Assembly: GCA_004020545.1 (NCBI GenBank)
Contig: SAQE01000012.1
Location: 1-64,000, forward strand
Source: Mesorhizobium sp.
Lineage (GTDB): Bacteria; Pseudomonadota; Alphaproteobacteria; Rhizobiales; Rhizobiaceae
Length of the DNA: 64,000 nucleotides
Direction of reading: 5' to 3'
Every line of letters begins with the position of its first letter. Position 1 is the stretch's first letter. Under the pieces are notes generated by a model, which saw only the letters and a list, made by a program, of their open reading frames with translations, ran no database searches and was not told the DNA's origin. Below, in pieces: positions 61,451 to 64,000 of the stretch. Both the position numbers and the translations under genes were made by a program.

Positions 61451-62944
61451 TCACGCGGCTGAACTGTCGTGCTCGCCAGCATTCGGATCGCCCGGCGCTG
61501 TTGCCCAGGCGAGCTCGACCAGCGTCACCGTGCGACGGCCCGCACCGTCGACCTGGCAGACGATGAGGCCTTGCTCCTCGATATAGTCGAGCAGCCTGCG
61601 CGCGCGGCGCAGCGAATGCGAGCCATAGGCGCGGGCGATCGCAGCGTCGCTCGGGCAGGGCCAGCCTTCCTTTGCCGCCCTCGCGATCATCATGAACACG
61701 CCCTGCATGTCCTCGGGCAGAAGCGAAGCGCGCACCGAAACGTCCCGCCACGCATCGTCCTCGGCCATGTCTGAGCCGACGCCGGCGCGGGCGCGCGTCA
61801 GCATGCGGCGGAATTCCGAAAGGTCGGGCACGACCGAGGCGAGCCCCTCGATCCGGCAGCGGACGACGAACTCCTGGTAGAGCACGCCGATCACGCGGAA
61901 CCCCGCATCGGGTTCGGCCAGGATGGCACGCAGGATGCGGTCCATCCGCTCGCGCCGCTCGGCGAGGTCCTCGGCGCTGGGCTGCGGCTCGGCCGGCTCG
62001 GGCCGGATATCCAACGGTGCCGCCTTCGCCGCCATCAATTGATCGAGCAGGTCGGGCGAAGGCCGGCGCTGCGGCCGGACAGTTTCTGGCGCCGGCGCGG
62101 CCAGGATGATCGAGCGAGCATCCTCCAGCGTCGCCTCCGGCAGCGGCATCAGCCGCGGCGTGCCGTTGCGTGGGCTCGTTTCGGTCGATCCGATGCGTAC
62201 GCTCAGCGGACGGCGCGAAAGAGCGGGACCCAGCGCCATGAAATGCCCGCGTTCCAGGTCGCGGAACGCCTCCGCCTGCCGCCGCTCCATGCCGAGCAGG
62301 TCGGCGGCGCGCGCCATGTCGATGTCCAGGAAAGTCCGGCCCATCAGGAAGTTGGAGGCCTCGGCGGCGACGTTTTTGGCGAGCTTCGCCAGCCGTTGCG
62401 TGGCGATGATGCCGGCAAGTCCGCGCTTGCGGCCGCGGCACATCAAATTGGTCATGGCGCCAAGCGAAAGCTTGCGCGCCTCGTCGGAAACCTCGCCGGC
62501 GGCGGCCGGCGCGAAGAGCTGCGCCTCGTCCACCACGACCAGCATCGGATACCAGTGGTCGCGCGCGACTTCGAACATGCCGCCGAGGAAGGCGGCGGCG
62601 CGCCGCATCTGGTTCTCGGCATCGAGCCCTTCGAGGTTGAGCACCGTCGAGACGCGGTGGATGCGCGCCCGCTCGCCGGCCGCTTGTAGGCCGCGCTCGG
62701 TATGGTCCTCCGCATCGATCACCAGATGGCCGTAGCGTTCGCCGAGCGACACGAAGTCGCCTTCCGGGTCAATGATGGTCTGCTGCACCCAGGGCGCGCT
62801 CTGCTCCAGCAGCCGGCGCAGAAGATGCGACTTGCCCGAGCCCGAATTGCCCTGCACCAGCAGGCGGGTCGCCAGCAATTCCTCAAGGTCGAGGGCCGCC
62901 GGCGCGCCCGCCGTCGTCTGCCCCATCTCGATCGCAACCGTCAT
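61451..62944 (-). CDS. HerA/FtsK-like ATP-binding protein (DUF87 type)
   Basis: This 497-residue P-loop ATPase has Walker A GNSGSGKSHLLRRLL at about residue 36, Walker B MLVVVDEAQLFAP, and a RecA-like core with IIATQRLAKLAKNVAAEASNFLMGR. The C-terminal part (about 350-497) includes helical, winged-helix-like segments (ARAYGSHSLRRARRLLDYIEEQGLI). Members translocate DNA or handle DNA ends; the partner nuclease NurA is not nearby. The start at 62944 is weakly supported. Confidence 0.85.
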   Translation of the reverse strand: MTVAIEMGQTTAGAPAALDLEELLATRLLVQGNSGSGKSHLLRRLLEQSAPWVQQTIIDPEGDFVSLGERYGHLVIDAEDHTERGLQAAGERARIHRVSTVLNLEGLDAENQMRRAAAFLGGMFEVARDHWYPMLVVVDEAQLFAPAAAGEVSDEARKLSLGAMTNLMCRGRKRGLAGIIATQRLAKLAKNVAAEASNFLMGRTFLDIDMARAADLLGMERRQAEAFRDLERGHFMALGPALSRRPLSVRIGSTETSPRNGTPRLMPLPEATLEDARSIILAAPAPETVRPQRRPSPDLLDQLMAAKAAPLDIRPEPAEPQPSAEDLAERRERMDRILRAILAEPDAGFRVIGVLYQEFVVRCRIEGLASVVPDLSEFRRMLTRARAGVGSDMAEDDAWRDVSVRASLLPEDMQGVFMMIARAAKEGWPCPSDAAIARAYGSHSLRRARRLLDYIEEQGLIVCQVDGAGRRTVTLVELAWATAPGDPNAGEHDSSAA

Positions 62945-63046
62945 AATCTCGACTCGACTGGTCTCCCTGCGCGGGAGGGGCTTAGCAACCCGAGCGCGAT
63001 GCGTCGAGCGCGCGGCGTGACCGCCGGCCCGGTGTTCCACACCTAA

Positions 63047-63152
63047 GGCATGTCGCCCGAAAAGTGCGCACCGGCTTTGGGAAAACGACATGCGTAAATA
63101 CAAAGACTTAAAGCGCGTCGCCTGAATCCATTTCAGCGCGACGCGCCTTAAG
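63047..63152. repeat. Dispersed rhizobial intergenic element with two hairpins
   Basis: The first part pairs GCATGTCG with CGACATGC around a GC-rich loop containing CCCGAAAAGTGCGCACCGG. The second pairs GCGCGTCGC with GCGACGCGC around CTGAATCCATTTCAG. This paired arrangement is a recognisable sequence found in many rhizobial intergenic gaps. Its role is unknown. Confidence 0.65.
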
Positions 63153-63267
63153 GAAACAATGGCGGTAGCTTGTCGCCAATCGCTCTGGTCGGACCACCAT
63201 TTCGCTGGCGCAATCCAACCATTGGCGTATCATCCTTTCAGGGAGGGTTCATGGCAGGAGGAGGCCA

Positions 63268-63522
63268 ATGAACGTCGCTGCGGAGGTGCCCGTCATGGAA
63301 CCGACGGTGCAAGATCTTGTTTTGTCCGCTCTTTCGAAATTTCGCGCCGGCGACACCATCTCGACCCGGGCGATGCTCGACGTCATCCGCCAAGGTGATC
63401 CTGCCTGCGAGGACAGCGACGACCATCTGGTCGAATTGATCGTCATGGCCGCGGTTGGTAAGACCATGGGGGTCGTGTTCGACCACCGCTCGTCGGACGA
63501 ACGGTTGCCGCGCCTGGCTTAG
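63268..63522 (+). CDS. Small hypothetical protein
   Basis: This 84-residue frame includes VQDLVLSALSKFRAGDTISTRAML and DDHLVELIVMAAVGKTMGVVFDHR. It looks like a small soluble helical protein. GGAGGAGG precedes the ATG. Short proteins of this type are common in Mesorhizobium. The function is unknown. Confidence 0.65.
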   Translation: MNVAAEVPVMEPTVQDLVLSALSKFRAGDTISTRAMLDVIRQGDPACEDSDDHLVELIVMAAVGKTMGVVFDHRSSDERLPRLA

Positions 63523-63560
63523 GATGCCCTCCGGAGGCGATTGCCTGCTGGGGTCCCAGT

Positions 63561-64000
63561 CTAGCTTCCCAGCGGATGCGGCATATAGCCGACGAAGCCA
63601 GCGATCTTCCAGCGGCCGCCGACCTTGCGGCAGAAGTAGAGCGTCTGCCATTTGAGCCTGTCGGCGCCACCGTCCGCCTTGGCCACGGAACCATCGAATT
63701 TCTTGTGCAGCACCGCGCGGTCGCCGTCGACGTCGATGTCGCGCATGTTGGTGACACGGAACAGCGCCTCGCGCAGCGGCTCGGCGAATTTCGTCGCCGC
63801 GGTTTCCTTGGCCTGCCGTAGCCATTCGTCGCGATATACGTCCAGCCTCGGGAATTGCAGGCGCCAGGCATCGGCATTGCCAAGGAAATGCGCATGCATG
63901 CCGAAGAAGCTTTCGGCGATGAAGTCGTCCTCGACCATCGACCAATCCTGGCCGAGGAAAGCATCGATGTCGCGCCGCACCAGCATTTCCCACAGCGCGT
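63561..64000 (-). CDS. NTF2/SnoaL-like protein, truncated by the window edge
   Basis: The frame includes DAFLGQDWSMVEDDFIAESFFGMHAH and VLHKKFDGSVAK and ends KIAGFVGYMPHPLGS. It resembles SnoaL-like NTF2-fold proteins, which often act as small enzymes or ligand-binding domains. An ATG at 63986 exists, but the open frame continues to the edge, so the true start lies outside. Confidence 0.7.
   Translation of the reverse strand, partial: ALWEMLVRRDIDAFLGQDWSMVEDDFIAESFFGMHAHFLGNADAWRLQFPRLDVYRDEWLRQAKETAATKFAEPLREALFRVTNMRDIDVDGDRAVLHKKFDGSVAKADGGADRLKWQTLYFCRKVGGRWKIAGFVGYMPHPLGS

Overview
The window is GC-rich chromosomal DNA from an alphaproteobacterium of the order Hyphomicrobiales, most likely Mesorhizobium or a close relative. 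This is inferred from the gene families (FnrN-type regulator, DUF3775, SoxBDAG, paired ribose-type ABC operons), the codon use and two rhizobial-type intergenic repeats. No tRNA, rRNA, CRISPR array or prophage was seen. The only mobile DNA is a fragment of an IS110-type transposase at the left edge.

The left part (about 0.4-15.7 kb) is a low-oxygen/stress island. It holds a GroEL without GroES, a P-type cation ATPase, two tandem-domain universal stress proteins, a DUF3775 protein, a small c-type cytochrome, a PHA synthase with its phasin, a flavin-reductase-like protein, a host-attachment protein, several very short ORFs, and a sulfide module (BigR/SqrR-type ArsR repressor, SQR-like flavoprotein, DUF2892 membrane protein). 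Ten intergenic sites here match the FNR/FixK consensus TTGA-N6-TCAA, and an eleventh lies between cydDC and a hemerythrin gene at 58.1 kb. An FNR-type regulator with the four iron-sulfur cysteines is encoded at 56.7-57.5 kb, so regulator and likely targets share the window.

From 15.8 to 20 kb lies an RND efflux pair. From 20 to 34 kb lies a catabolic region: DhaK/DhaL kinase subunits with a broken four-carbon sugar-acid kinase, a class III aminotransferase, an FAD oxidoreductase, a complete soxBDAG sarcosine-oxidase-type operon with a TetR regulator, and a HypD-like hydroxyproline catabolic gene beside a decayed proline racemase. An SGNH hydrolase closes it.

Two separate sugar/polyol systems follow. 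The first (34.4-41.6 kb) has a binding protein, a double ATPase, one permease, an AraC regulator, an SDR and an FGGY kinase. The second (46.0-56.6 kb) has a Gfo/Idh dehydrogenase, an RpiR regulator, an SDR, a mannitol-dehydrogenase-family enzyme, a sugar isomerase, a binding protein, a double ATPase and two permeases. In both, a hairpin follows the binding-protein gene. Between them lie an orphan nuoD, a methyltransferase with a divergent TetR gene, and small hypothetical genes. The right end carries fnrN, the hemerythrin, cydDC, a HerA-like ATPase and a truncated NTF2-like gene.
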